Part shown: piece by piece, positions 8,492 to 17,357 of the stretch
How the letters are laid out: the number at the start of each line of letters is the position of its first letter
Position numbering within the stretch: the first letter of the stretch is position 1
DNA from: CP2-2F sp034436355
GTDB taxonomy: Bacteria; Chloroflexota; Anaerolineae; Aggregatilineales; UBA2796
Direction of reading: 5' to 3'
Assembly (NCBI GenBank): GCA_034436355.1
Contig: DAOTVQ010000043.1
Location: 127,606 to 191,605, forward strand
Length of the DNA: 64,000 nt
The notes under the pieces: model-generated
Database searches by the model: none
What the model saw: only the letters and a program-made list of their open reading frames with translations
Told to the model about the DNA's origin: nothing
Position numbers and translations under genes: made by a program

Positions 8492-9913
8492 ATGCTCCAA
8501 AAATTTAGATATATCTGGTTGATCGGATTAGGCGTAACCTTATTGATCATTGGTGTGCCGATGCTGATCGCCCTACGCGATACCACACCCACCACGCCAA
8601 GCCCTTGGCAACCCATACGCGCCACACCGCAGCCTGTCAGCCATGCAGCGCTCATCAGCGGTGAATTTAAGACGGGCAGCGATGTAACGCGAGCGTGCCT
8701 CACCTGCCATGCCGAGTCCGGACAGCAAATGCTGCACAGCGTTCACTTCACATGGCAGGCAGAGCCTGTCGTGTTTGGCGAACGCGATCAGCCAATTGGC
8801 GTGGGCAAAATGAACCTGCTCAACAACTTCTGCATCGGCATTCAGTCGAACTGGACGGGCTGCACCAAATGCCATGCCGGCTACGGTTGGAACGAGGCTG
8901 AGTACGATTTCACCAACGTAGAGAACATAGATTGCCTCGTCTGCCACGATCAGAGCGGCACATACCTTAAGGCAGCCGCCGGGCAGCCCGCACAAGGCGT
9001 AGATTTGCTGGTGGCAGCGCGCAGCGTTGGCGCACCCACCCGCCAAAATTGCGGCACGTGCCACTTTAACGGCGGCGGCGGCAATGCCGTCAAGCATGGC
9101 GACCTTGACGAGAGCATGTATTTCCCAAACCCAGCGCTCGATGTTCACATGGGCAAGCTGAACTTTGAATGCATCACCTGCCACGTCACCACGGATCACA
9201 TCATCAGCGGGCGGTCGCTCACTTCCAGCGCCGACGTGCTGACGCGGCAAATTGGCTGCACAGATTGCCACGCCGAAAATACGCATCAGGATGCACGCCT
9301 GAACGCGCACACTGCCAGCGTTGCCTGCCAGACTTGCCATATTCCTGCTGGCGCCCGCCGCGATGCCACCAAGATGCTTTGGGATTGGTCTACCGCCGGG
9401 CAAGATTTGGCAGAAGACCCACACCACTATTTGAAGATGAAAGGCTCATTTGAATATGAGCAGAACTTTATGCCACAATATTTTTGGTTCAATGGCTTAA
9501 GTGACCGCTACTTGCTCGGCGATCCGATTGACCCAAACGTGCCAACTGTGCTGAATCCGTTGGCAGGCAATATCAACGATCCCAACGCCAAAATTTATCC
9601 CTTCAAAGTCCATTTGGGTAACCAACCCTACGATAAAGTCTACAACTACCTGTTGCAGCCGAACACCGTCGGCGGCTACTGGGTGCATTTCGACTGGGAC
9701 AAGGCGTTTGTTGCCGGCGCGCAGGCAACCGGCTTGCCATACAGCGGTCAGTATGGCTTTGCGCCAACCATTATGTACTACATGCAAACCCATCAGGTGG
9801 CGCCCAAAGCCGACGCGCTGCAATGCGCCGATTGCCACGGCGAAAGCACACGCATGGCTTGGCAAGCGCTTGGTTATATGGGCGATCCGCTGATCTGGGG
9901 CGGGCGCAAGTGA
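8492..9913 (+). CDS. Octaheme c-type cytochrome, tetrathionate reductase (OTR) family
   Basis: A 473-residue protein with an N-terminal membrane anchor or uncleaved signal (residues 7-27) and eight CxxCH heme motifs, starting at Cys69, 124, 148, 187, 227, 256, 279 and 445. OTR family marks are the KCHAGYGW segment, the GGGGNAVKHGDLDES stretch, HTASVACQTCHIP, TKMLWDWSTAG and the APKADALQCADCH end. Shewanella OTR reduces tetrathionate, nitrite and hydroxylamine in vitro; the physiological substrate is unsettled. It sits outside the cytoplasmic membrane. It is followed after 10 bases by a heptaheme/cytochrome b fusion that is its likely electron donor, and then by sulfur transport genes, which favours a sulfur substrate. 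A possible ribosome site is AGGAAG, 10 bases before the ATG. Confidence 0.92.
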   Translation: MLQKFRYIWLIGLGVTLLIIGVPMLIALRDTTPTTPSPWQPIRATPQPVSHAALISGEFKTGSDVTRACLTCHAESGQQMLHSVHFTWQAEPVVFGERDQPIGVGKMNLLNNFCIGIQSNWTGCTKCHAGYGWNEAEYDFTNVENIDCLVCHDQSGTYLKAAAGQPAQGVDLLVAARSVGAPTRQNCGTCHFNGGGGNAVKHGDLDESMYFPNPALDVHMGKLNFECITCHVTTDHIISGRSLTSSADVLTRQIGCTDCHAENTHQDARLNAHTASVACQTCHIPAGARRDATKMLWDWSTAGQDLAEDPHHYLKMKGSFEYEQNFMPQYFWFNGLSDRYLLGDPIDPNVPTVLNPLAGNINDPNAKIYPFKVHLGNQPYDKVYNYLLQPNTVGGYWVHFDWDKAFVAGAQATGLPYSGQYGFAPTIMYYMQTHQVAPKADALQCADCHGESTRMAWQALGYMGDPLIWGGRK

Positions 9914-9923
9914 GGAAATCGCC

Positions 9924-12383
9924 ATGACGACACGACGCCTACTCGGACTCACCCTCATCACGCTCGGTGCGCTAACGCTGCTCTTGGCGGCGCGCTTAGA
10001 AGTGCGCGCTCAAGGCGGCGGCAACCTCGCCTCGCCGATGCATCCGCCTGTTACTCTGCTTGATGCCGACGGCGTGAGCGTTTTGCAGAGTAATGCACCG
10101 ATCAGCACGGCGAAAACGTGCGGCACTTGCCATGATACTGCGTTTATCATGGCGAACAGCGCGCACAGCCGCGCCGATCTGGGCTTCGGGCTGGAGCGGC
10201 TCTATCCGTCTGCTGCCGAGCAGGGCGACGGCGGCGAGATGAACTGCTTCTTGTGCCACCTTGCCAACCCGAACAACGCTGCTCGGCTGGAGGCACTTGC
10301 CCGCGATGAATTGATCTGGGCGAACACTGCCACACTGATCGGCAGCGGGATTGTGGAGCGCACCGAAACAGGCTACCGCTATAACGCTGATGCCTTCACG
10401 AATGGCTCGCTCAGCCGCGAAAAGCTGCCCATTCAAGACCCAAGCACCGCCAACTGCGGCTTGTGCCACGGCGCCGCCGATCATCAAACGGTGACGCCGC
10501 TCTTGGTCAGCCCGTGCGATATTAACGAGTTCAACACCGCCACCACAGGGCAGATTTTCTCGCCACAGCGCGTTAGCCAGAGCGCTCTGAATATCACCAA
10601 CAAGGCACAGACAACGCGCTCGTTCGATATTCATGCTGAGCGCGTCCTGCAATGCACCAACTGCCACTACGCGCTGAATAACCCTGTTTACTACCAGTCA
10701 CATAAGGTGGACGCGCCTAGCCACCTTCAATTTGATCCGCGCCGCATGGACTTAGGCGAGTATCTCTACCGTCCGCTGCACCAATTCGCGCAGGGCAGCA
10801 ATCCACAATACGGCGGCTTGCCCAGCGCAACCGAGAACACCATGCGCCGCTGCGAAAGCTGCCATGATGCCGCACAAGGGCATTCTTGGCTGCCCTACCT
10901 TGAGCGCCATACGCAAGTGTTGGCGTGCGAGAGCTGCCACATTCCGCAGACCTTTGCACCCGCCCTTGAGATGGTGGATTACACCACCCTAACAGCCGAC
11001 GGCGCACCTAACCAAAGCTGCCGCGGCATCGCCGACTCTGAGGTGCCGCTTTTCACAGGCTATCAGCCGCTGCTGCTGCCACGCACTGAAAAAGACGGCA
11101 TGCAGAAGGTTGCACCCTACAACCTGATCACCACCTTCTACTGGACGTATGGCACGGCAGAAAAGCAGGCAGTGCCGCAGTCCGCTGTGCAGAGCGCCTA
11201 CCTGACCGCTGAAGGCTACGCCGCCGATGTGCTGGCTGCCTTTGATGCAGATGGTGATGGCGCGCTCAGCGATGCTGAACGTAGAGTGGACACGCCCGAA
11301 AAAACCGCGCTGATCGCGGCAAAGCTGGCAGCCCTTGGCTTCCCCAATGCCGAGATTGTGGGCGAGATTCAGCCTTTTGCGCTCAGTCACGGCGTCACCG
11401 GCGGCGTGTGGGCAATCCGCGAGTGCCGCACCTGCCACACTGACGACTCGCTCATAAGCCGCACACTGACCTTAGCTGCCTATACGCCCAATGGCGTCTT
11501 ACCAACCTTCCAAGGCGGTAACGTTGCTTTGGGCGGCAGCCTGCGCCATGACTCGGATGGGACGCTCACTTATGTGCCGCCTCAGCAAGCCGATCTGTAT
11601 GTATTTGGGCATCACCGCGCCGACTGGGCAGATACACTTGGCATGTTGGCGTTCTTGGGCGTGTTGGGCGGCGTCTTTACGCATGGCGGCTTGCGCTTCT
11701 TCATGGCGCGGCTGCGTGCTAAGCAAGGCGTCAAAGCACATCCCGAGCTGAAGCGCGTTTATATGTACAGCGTCTATGAGCGCGGCTGGCACTGGCTACA
11801 AACAGCGGCGATCTTGCTGCTCTTGCTAAGCGGCTTGGTCATTCACCGCCCTGATAGCTTCCCAATCTTATCCTTCGCGGCGATGGTGGTCATTCACAAC
11901 GTCTTGGCAGTGATCTTGGTGATCAACGCGGCGTTGGCGCTCTTTTATCACCTTGCCAGCGGGCAAATCAAGCAATTTCTGCCCGAACCAAAAGGCTTCT
12001 TCAACGATTCGATCAAGCAGGCGCTCTTTTACCTGCGTGGCATCTTCAAAGGCGCGCCGCACCCAATGCAAAAAACGCCTGAGCGCAAGCTGAATCCGTT
12101 GCAGCAGATCACCTACTTGGGCTTGCTGAATGTGCTGCTGCCCTTGCAAATCATCACGGGCATCCTCATGTGGGGCATACGGCATTTTTCAGAGATAGTA
12201 GCCAACTTAGGCGGCTTAGCGTTCCTTGCACCGCTCCACACGCTGATTGCATGGCTGTTTGCGGCGTTTATCATCGCGCACGTTTACCTAACGACGACCG
12301 GTCACGCGCCGTTGGCAGGCATCAGCGCCATGATCAACGGTTGGGAAGCGGTGGAGCAGCCATCACAGCACAGCAGCAATTGA
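9924..12383 (+). CDS. Heptaheme cytochrome c / EF-hand / cytochrome b fusion protein
   Basis: An 819-residue membrane-bound electron carrier. A signal segment (residues 5-30) leads into a multiheme region with seven CxxCH motifs, starting at Cys66, 108, 178, 244, 310, 335 and 501. Between hemes six and seven lies a canonical EF-hand calcium loop, DADGDGALSDAE (441-452). From about residue 570 there are several membrane helices with histidines suited to b-heme ligation (GWHWLQ, LVIHRP, VVIHNV, IIAHVYL), typical of thiosulfate-reductase or hydrogenase cytochrome b subunits. The fusion would take electrons from menaquinol through b hemes and pass them along c hemes to the octaheme cytochrome, or run in reverse. 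I know of no named protein with exactly this domain order. Confidence 0.85.
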   Translation: MTTRRLLGLTLITLGALTLLLAARLEVRAQGGGNLASPMHPPVTLLDADGVSVLQSNAPISTAKTCGTCHDTAFIMANSAHSRADLGFGLERLYPSAAEQGDGGEMNCFLCHLANPNNAARLEALARDELIWANTATLIGSGIVERTETGYRYNADAFTNGSLSREKLPIQDPSTANCGLCHGAADHQTVTPLLVSPCDINEFNTATTGQIFSPQRVSQSALNITNKAQTTRSFDIHAERVLQCTNCHYALNNPVYYQSHKVDAPSHLQFDPRRMDLGEYLYRPLHQFAQGSNPQYGGLPSATENTMRRCESCHDAAQGHSWLPYLERHTQVLACESCHIPQTFAPALEMVDYTTLTADGAPNQSCRGIADSEVPLFTGYQPLLLPRTEKDGMQKVAPYNLITTFYWTYGTAEKQAVPQSAVQSAYLTAEGYAADVLAAFDADGDGALSDAERRVDTPEKTALIAAKLAALGFPNAEIVGEIQPFALSHGVTGGVWAIRECRTCHTDDSLISRTLTLAAYTPNGVLPTFQGGNVALGGSLRHDSDGTLTYVPPQQADLYVFGHHRADWADTLGMLAFLGVLGGVFTHGGLRFFMARLRAKQGVKAHPELKRVYMYSVYERGWHWLQTAAILLLLLSGLVIHRPDSFPILSFAAMVVIHNVLAVILVINAALALFYHLASGQIKQFLPEPKGFFNDSIKQALFYLRGIFKGAPHPMQKTPERKLNPLQQITYLGLLNVLLPLQIITGILMWGIRHFSEIVANLGGLAFLAPLHTLIAWLFAAFIIAHVYLTTTGHAPLAGISAMINGWEAVEQPSQHSSN

Positions 12384-12393
12384 GTTTAGCGCG

Positions 12394-12418
12394 CAGAGGC
12401 GGCTTCGGGCTGCCTCTG
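12394..12418 (+). other. Intercistronic hairpin in the sulfur/cytochrome operon
   Basis: CAGAGGC and GCCTCTG form a 7-base stem whose loop contains TTCG. It lies between the cytochrome fusion and the first YeeE gene and lacks a T tract. It may stabilise or attenuate the messenger so that the transporter genes are expressed at a different level. Confidence 0.4.
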
Positions 12419-12466
12419 TTCAGCATTTTGAAAGAGAAGACAGCGTAATTAAAAGGATAGGTATCT

Positions 12467-13021
12467 ATGGCAGCGCCAGCAATTTCTCGTAAAGCAAACC
12501 GCGTGAAGCGCGTTGAACGCCCATACCTTCATCCGTATGTGGCGGCAATCCTACTCGGAGTCGTATTGTTCTTGGCATTCCTGATCACCGGGAATGGTTT
12601 AGGCGCCTCCGGCGGCTTAAATCGGCTGGTGGTGATGGCGCAAGATTGGTTTGTGCCGCAGCACGTGAACACCACACCGTACCTGATCCCGATGGCGGGC
12701 GGCGATACCAATCCGCTGGATAACTGGGTGGTGTGGATGGTCTTTGGCACGTTGATCGGCGGCGCGCTGAGCGGCTTCTTCAACGGGCGCTTTAAGATCG
12801 AAATCAATCGTGGCGCGCACATTTCGCCGCGCACGCGCCTAATCATCGCCTTTGTAGGTGGGGCAATCATGGGCTATGGCGCACGCCTAGCGCGTGGCTG
12901 CACCAGTGGGCAGGCGCTTTCCGGCGGCGCTGTGCTGAGCGTTGGCAGTTGGGCGTTCATGCTGGCGGTCTTTATCGGCGCCTACGCCTTAGCTTATTTT
13001 GTGCGGAAGTTGTGGAATTGA
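12467..13021 (+). CDS. YeeE/YedE family sulfur transporter, first half-protein
   Basis: A 184-residue integral membrane protein of the YeeE/YedE (Sulf_transp) family, whose founding member TsuA imports thiosulfate. About four helices are visible (24-43, 85-105, 123-142, 155-180). The family cysteine motif is RGCTSGQ near residue 144, the only Cys in the protein, followed by ALSGGAVLSVGSW. TsuA is a single chain of two such halves; here each half is a separate gene, as in PmpA/PmpB-type pairs. The stop is 12 bases before the partner, so they are co-transcribed. Likely cargo is thiosulfate or another sulfur species made or used by the cytochromes upstream. Confidence 0.85.
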   Translation: MAAPAISRKANRVKRVERPYLHPYVAAILLGVVLFLAFLITGNGLGASGGLNRLVVMAQDWFVPQHVNTTPYLIPMAGGDTNPLDNWVVWMVFGTLIGGALSGFFNGRFKIEINRGAHISPRTRLIIAFVGGAIMGYGARLARGCTSGQALSGGAVLSVGSWAFMLAVFIGAYALAYFVRKLWN

Positions 13022-13033
13022 GAGGGCTGCACC

Positions 13034-14266
13034 ATGAATCCGTTTCCTTTACCCCTTGAATCCCTGCTGGGGCAGTGGGGACAGTATATTGTCTATCTGA
13101 TCATTGGGGTTGCCTTTGGCGCTGTGTTGGAGATGGCAGGCTTTGGCAAATCTACCAAACTTGCCGCGCAGTTCTACTTCAAAGAGATGACCGTGATCAA
13201 GGTCATGTTCGGCGCGATTGTGGTTGCGATGGTGTTGATTTTCATGGCGACGGGCGTTGGGCTGCTGGACTTTAACTTGGTGTGGGTCAATCCAACCTAT
13301 TTGTGGTCGGGCATTGTGGGCGGCTTGATCATGGGTGTTGGCTTCATCTTGGGCGGCTTTTGTCCGGGTACGTCCTTAGTGGCGGCTGCCACGCTCAAAC
13401 TGGACGGCGTGCTGTTCGCCTTAGGCGTGCTGTTCGGCATCTTCCTGTTCGGCGAAACGGTCGGCAGCTTTGAGGCATTCTACAACAGCGGCTATCTGGG
13501 GCGCTTCACCTTGCCTGAACTGTTCGGTTTAGAGATAGGGACAGTGGTTGTGCTAGTCGCAATTATGGCGCTGGGTGTGTTCGCCTTTGCCGAATATATG
13601 GAGCGCTACGTTGGGAAGATGCCAGCACGGGCATTTCCGCGCTGGCGCATGGCGCTTGTGCCTGCACTGCTTATCGTCTCACTGCCAACAGCGGTCATTG
13701 GGCAGCCAACGCTGGCAGCACGCTGGGAACAGATCGCGCCGCAGAAAGCAGCCTTGCTCACTGAACGGCAAGTCTATGTGAGCGCTGCTGAGCTGATCAC
13801 TGCCACCACTGATCCACGCGCACGGATCATCCTCTTTGATGTTCGCAGTGAGGCTGACTACAACCTATTTCACATCCGTGATGCGCGCCACAGCACGCCT
13901 GAAGCGCTGATTGGGCAAGCAAAACAACTGCGGCAAGACTACACCAATACGGCATTTGTGCTGATCGGCAATGATGAGGTGCTGCCAACCGAGCTGTGGA
14001 AGCTGCTGACGGCTGCCAGCGTGCCGAATGTGTACATCCTTGAGGGCGGCGTGAACGCTTGGCTGGATCAGTTTGCGGCGCAAGCCGATCCACCTTTGGC
14101 GCGGCGTGAGGACGCCAAAACAGGCGAACTTGCCTATCGCTTCACCGCAGCGCTTGGCGAACGCTATCCGTTCGCGGGCTTGCACAAAGACGCTGTGGCA
14201 GGCATTCCCTTTGAGCCGAAGATCAAGCTGGCGGGCAAACGCGGCGGCAGCGGCGGCTGTGGCTGA
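13034..14266 (+). CDS. YeeE/YedE transporter half fused to a Cys-less rhodanese domain
   Basis: A 410-residue protein. Residues 1-225 form about six membrane helices with the second YeeE/YedE signature GGFCPGTSL at 107-115. Residues ~247-355 are a rhodanese fold: SAAELI, FDVRSEADYNLFHIRDARH, and the C-terminal LEGGVNAWL. The active-site loop reads VLIGNDEVL where rhodaneses have a Cys-containing loop, so the catalytic cysteine is missing. The chain ends GGSGGCG. Only two cysteines exist, one in the transport motif and one (Cys409) in this flexible tail. The tail may serve as a sulfur-accepting arm, which is my inference. Last gene of the operon. Confidence 0.85.
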   Translation: MNPFPLPLESLLGQWGQYIVYLIIGVAFGAVLEMAGFGKSTKLAAQFYFKEMTVIKVMFGAIVVAMVLIFMATGVGLLDFNLVWVNPTYLWSGIVGGLIMGVGFILGGFCPGTSLVAAATLKLDGVLFALGVLFGIFLFGETVGSFEAFYNSGYLGRFTLPELFGLEIGTVVVLVAIMALGVFAFAEYMERYVGKMPARAFPRWRMALVPALLIVSLPTAVIGQPTLAARWEQIAPQKAALLTERQVYVSAAELITATTDPRARIILFDVRSEADYNLFHIRDARHSTPEALIGQAKQLRQDYTNTAFVLIGNDEVLPTELWKLLTAASVPNVYILEGGVNAWLDQFAAQADPPLARREDAKTGELAYRFTAALGERYPFAGLHKDAVAGIPFEPKIKLAGKRGGSGGCG

Positions 14267-14309
14267 GCAACCAGCCTGCGATAGGCAATGAACGCGCCCT
14301 ACAGTGAGC

Positions 14310-14339
14310 GCAACGGGTCAGCATTGCCTGACCCGTTGC
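14310..14339. terminator. Bidirectional hairpin between convergent genes
   Basis: GCAACGGGTCAG and CTGACCCGTTGC form a perfect 12-base stem with a 6-base loop, between the converging sulfur operon and the PBP2 gene. There is no T tract on either side, but the position and stem strength fit transcription termination. Confidence 0.6.
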
Positions 14340-14356
14340 AGAAAAACCTTGCGGCG

Positions 14357-16702
14357 CTACTCCTGAATAGGCACGCAAGAAACCTGATCGTTTGGGATGC
14401 CTTGCTCACGCTGGCTTTTCATCTTGAAGTAGCAATCTACGACTGCCTTCGCCACAGGCAGCGCATCCTTAGAGCCATCACCTGCGTTGTAAACAAAGGT
14501 GATCACGCCGATCTCGGGCTTATCGTAGGGTGCATAGCCAAAGAACCACGCGTGCGTGGGCCACTCGCCGGGGCGGCACAGTTGGCGCGCCGCTGCGATG
14601 TCATCGCAATATTCAGCGGTACCGGTCTTACCCGCCGTCTTTTGGTAGCCTAAGTCAAACTTCTTCGCGGTGCCGAAGGGATTGATGACGGCTTGGCGCA
14701 TTCCTTCTTCCACCACACGCAGATTAAAGGCACTGACAAAGGGCGGTTGGTAGTTGCGGTAGAGCGAGTCGTTGATGAACAGCGGATTACACACACCACC
14801 AAAGCGATAGCCGTAGGGAATATGCACCGTGTAAGTGATCTCGCCGCGCCCTTCAAGGCTTACCGTGCGTTTGTAATTCTGCTTGAAGTCATCGGTGCAA
14901 TCAGGCAGGTTCGGATCGTAGAAATCCGCGTTGTTCGGGTCTTTGTAGGGGCTACGCGGCTCACAGATGCAGGCAAGGCTATTCTTGCCTTGCACCAGCA
15001 TGTCCTCGCGCATGTTCAGCACGGCGATCTGCCCTTCCGAAGGTGGCAGGATGGTGCGCCCGATCTTGGGTGTGAAAGGCATGATCACGTTGCCTTCCGA
15101 GTCCAGGAAGCTATGCAAGATGGTAGGTTGGTAAAGATAACCACCATTGGCAAGTGCCATGCTTGCCGTCAGCAGTTGCAGTGGCGTCACCGTCACATAG
15201 CCCTGCCCAAAGGCAGCGTTGTAAGTATCGCCCGTAGACCAACTCTCGCCATAATTGCGGCGTTTCCAGGTGCGGTCAGGCATTCTGCCACCATTTTCGG
15301 CAGGCAGTTCAATGCCCGTGCGTACCCCAATGCTCAGCGCTGTGGCGTAGCGGTTCAGGTTTTCAATGCCCAAGCCGCCCGGCTTTAGCACCATCGAGAC
15401 GTTCGGATCAGGGTTGCCGCCGCCCACCTGATAAAAGTATACGTCGCAACTCCAGGCAATGCCCTCCACCATGTTCACCCATTTATGCCCGCCTTCATCT
15501 GGCGGCAACCAGCACACAAAGCGTTGTCGCTGCCCAATATCGTTGGTGGCAAAGCTGTTTTCAACAAACAGCTCGCCGGCATCGTAGAGGTAGTAATCCC
15601 ATGGCACGACCTTTTCTTCTAGCACACCCGCTGCCGAGACCAACTTCCACACCGAGCCGGGCGGATAAAGTGACTGAATGGCGTGGTTCACCAACGGTGT
15701 TTGTGGCTCGCGGGCAATGCGGAGGTAGTACTCACCATCAATGGCACGTGCGAAGCGCGTATTATCGTAAGTGGGTAAACTGACCATCGCCAACACTTCG
15801 CCCGTCCGCAGGTCAATAGCGATAACCGATCCCGAAATGGTGACCTGTGCTTGCGCTCGTGCATTGACGATGTTGATGCGATCTCTGAGTGCCTGTTCTG
15901 CCACACGCTGAAGGGCAAGATCAATGGTCAGGCGGATGTTTTTACCGGCTATCGGTTCGCGGCGGCTCAGCACCTGAATCGGCAAGCCTGCCACATCCAC
16001 AATGCGCGTTTCCAAGCCGCGCTCGCCTGCCAAATCGCGCTCAAAATATGCCTCTACACCCGCATAGCCGACGCGCTCAAAGGCAGGATTATAGCCCTGT
16101 TCAAGCAGTTCACGCGCTTCTGCCTCGCCAATTGGACCTAAATAGCCGATAATCTGTGCGGTGAGGCTGCCGCTGGGATACTGCCGCACCGAGACGACAT
16201 CCACACTGACGCCGGGCAAATTTTGCAAATCTTCAAGGATGATCTGCGCGATTGCTTGCGGCACGTCCGCCGCAACCACTACTTCACGGTAGGGCGCCAC
16301 ACGCGCACCATCATCAATCTGATCCTGCAAGCTGCGGACAAAGCGCCTGCCCGATGCCTCAGCGGCAGCGGGTGTGGCAGGCACATCCACCAATGCCGAA
16401 AGGCGGTTGAGCATTCGCAGGAGTGCTTCTTCATCATCAGGCACATAGGCAGGCGTTACCGCGACGTTGAAGGCAGGTGCATTCAGCGCCAACGGCACGC
16501 CGTAACGGTCGTAAATGATGCCGCGTGTAGAAGGCAGTGGCACGCTCTGCACCGCATTTTCACGGGCAGCTGCCTCGAATGCCTCTAGGCGCGTAAATTG
16601 AAATTCATAGAGCCGTGCGATCAGCACGATGAAGCTGCACAGCATCACCATGCTGAAAAAGACCAACCGTGAACCTTGAAAAGGCAGAATCCGATTTTGC
16701 AT
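14357..16702 (-). CDS. mrdA: Penicillin-binding protein 2 (class B, peptidoglycan transpeptidase)
   Basis: A 781-residue transpeptidase that crosslinks peptidoglycan for cell elongation. One N-terminal helix (residues 12-32) is followed by the class B dimerisation domain (STRGIIYDRYGVPLA) and the transpeptidase domain. The catalytic SxxK is in PPGSVWKL, the second motif reads SCD (Asp where Asn is usual), and KTGTAEY is the third. Between motifs two and three there is an unusual insert of about 80 residues (roughly 575-655) with CICEP, PDCTDD and GGVCNP, so four extra cysteines outside the membrane. The ATG has AAGGG seven bases upstream. It follows mreD directly, the common mreD-mrdA order. 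Confidence 0.93.
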   Translation of the reverse strand: MQNRILPFQGSRLVFFSMVMLCSFIVLIARLYEFQFTRLEAFEAAARENAVQSVPLPSTRGIIYDRYGVPLALNAPAFNVAVTPAYVPDDEEALLRMLNRLSALVDVPATPAAAEASGRRFVRSLQDQIDDGARVAPYREVVVAADVPQAIAQIILEDLQNLPGVSVDVVSVRQYPSGSLTAQIIGYLGPIGEAEARELLEQGYNPAFERVGYAGVEAYFERDLAGERGLETRIVDVAGLPIQVLSRREPIAGKNIRLTIDLALQRVAEQALRDRINIVNARAQAQVTISGSVIAIDLRTGEVLAMVSLPTYDNTRFARAIDGEYYLRIAREPQTPLVNHAIQSLYPPGSVWKLVSAAGVLEEKVVPWDYYLYDAGELFVENSFATNDIGQRQRFVCWLPPDEGGHKWVNMVEGIAWSCDVYFYQVGGGNPDPNVSMVLKPGGLGIENLNRYATALSIGVRTGIELPAENGGRMPDRTWKRRNYGESWSTGDTYNAAFGQGYVTVTPLQLLTASMALANGGYLYQPTILHSFLDSEGNVIMPFTPKIGRTILPPSEGQIAVLNMREDMLVQGKNSLACICEPRSPYKDPNNADFYDPNLPDCTDDFKQNYKRTVSLEGRGEITYTVHIPYGYRFGGVCNPLFINDSLYRNYQPPFVSAFNLRVVEEGMRQAVINPFGTAKKFDLGYQKTAGKTGTAEYCDDIAAARQLCRPGEWPTHAWFFGYAPYDKPEIGVITFVYNAGDGSKDALPVAKAVVDCYFKMKSQREQGIPNDQVSCVPIQE

Positions 16703-16743
16703 AGCAAACCCTTAGCTGTGCTACGCCTGCGCCAAACGATACT

Positions 16744-17244
16744 TCATAATAGGACGCGCTTTGGGCGAAACACACTATGTAACAGCCCTAAACTGATGAA
16801 GACGAACAGCATTCCCACCGCATTAAATAGCACGCCGGGCAGCGTGATGTAGCGCAGGGTATAGCCAATCTCCACCGGGCGGCGAACGATAATCAGCAGC
16901 ACGATCAGCGCAGCGTGATAGACCACTGTGCCGCCAGCAGCAACCAGCGGCGGCAGCAGCACATTGCGGCGCGTGATCTGCCCGACCAGCAAGTGCGCGC
17001 TCATGGCGGCTGCCAACAGCGCTAAGGCTGTTGTGCCGGTTGGCAAACCGCTCAGCCAGTCTTGCAGCACGCCGCCAACGGCTGCCCACAGCAAGCCTTC
17101 GCTCAGCCCTGAGAGCAGCGTCCACGTGAGGACAAGCAGCAAGACCAGATCAGGCGCGCCATCGCCAATCCGCAGTTCTGGCACAATGGTAGATTGCACC
17201 ACAGCACCGATCAAGACGATCAACAGGCTGAAGTAGCGTCCCAC
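16744..17244 (-). CDS. mreD: Rod shape-determining protein MreD
   Basis: A 166-residue hydrophobic protein with five or six membrane helices and the MreD pattern: N-terminal LIVLIGAVVQSTIVPELRI, a PDLVLLLVL segment, and GGVLQDWLSGLPTGTTAL in the middle. MreD links MreB/MreC to the elongation peptidoglycan synthases. It starts with GTG, and the only purine-rich sequence (AGGGAG) lies too far upstream to be convincing, so the start is uncertain. Its neighbours are PBP2 downstream and the MtnA-like gene upstream; mreB and mreC are not in the window. Confidence 0.88.
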   Translation of the reverse strand: MGRYFSLLIVLIGAVVQSTIVPELRIGDGAPDLVLLLVLTWTLLSGLSEGLLWAAVGGVLQDWLSGLPTGTTALALLAAAMSAHLLVGQITRRNVLLPPLVAAGGTVVYHAALIVLLIIVRRPVEIGYTLRYITLPGVLFNAVGMLFVFISLGLLHSVFRPKRVLL

Positions 17245-17357
17245 GCGGCTGTTCTATGCGCTCCCTAGTGTGCAGAACTTTGCAAGGCGTAATTGTGCCA
17301 CAAAGCAAATCATTTTTCACGTGAGTCCTTGATGAGGGCGCGCCTTGCGGAGCAGGA

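Noticed and set aside
8573..9427. A 284-residue open frame on the minus strand opposite the octaheme cytochrome
   Set aside because: It is the complement of a gene with eight heme motifs; its sequence has no family resemblance and the codon bias belongs to the plus strand.
14693..15388. A 231-residue plus-strand frame opposite PBP2
   Set aside because: Lies within the transpeptidase domain coding region and shows no recognisable fold.
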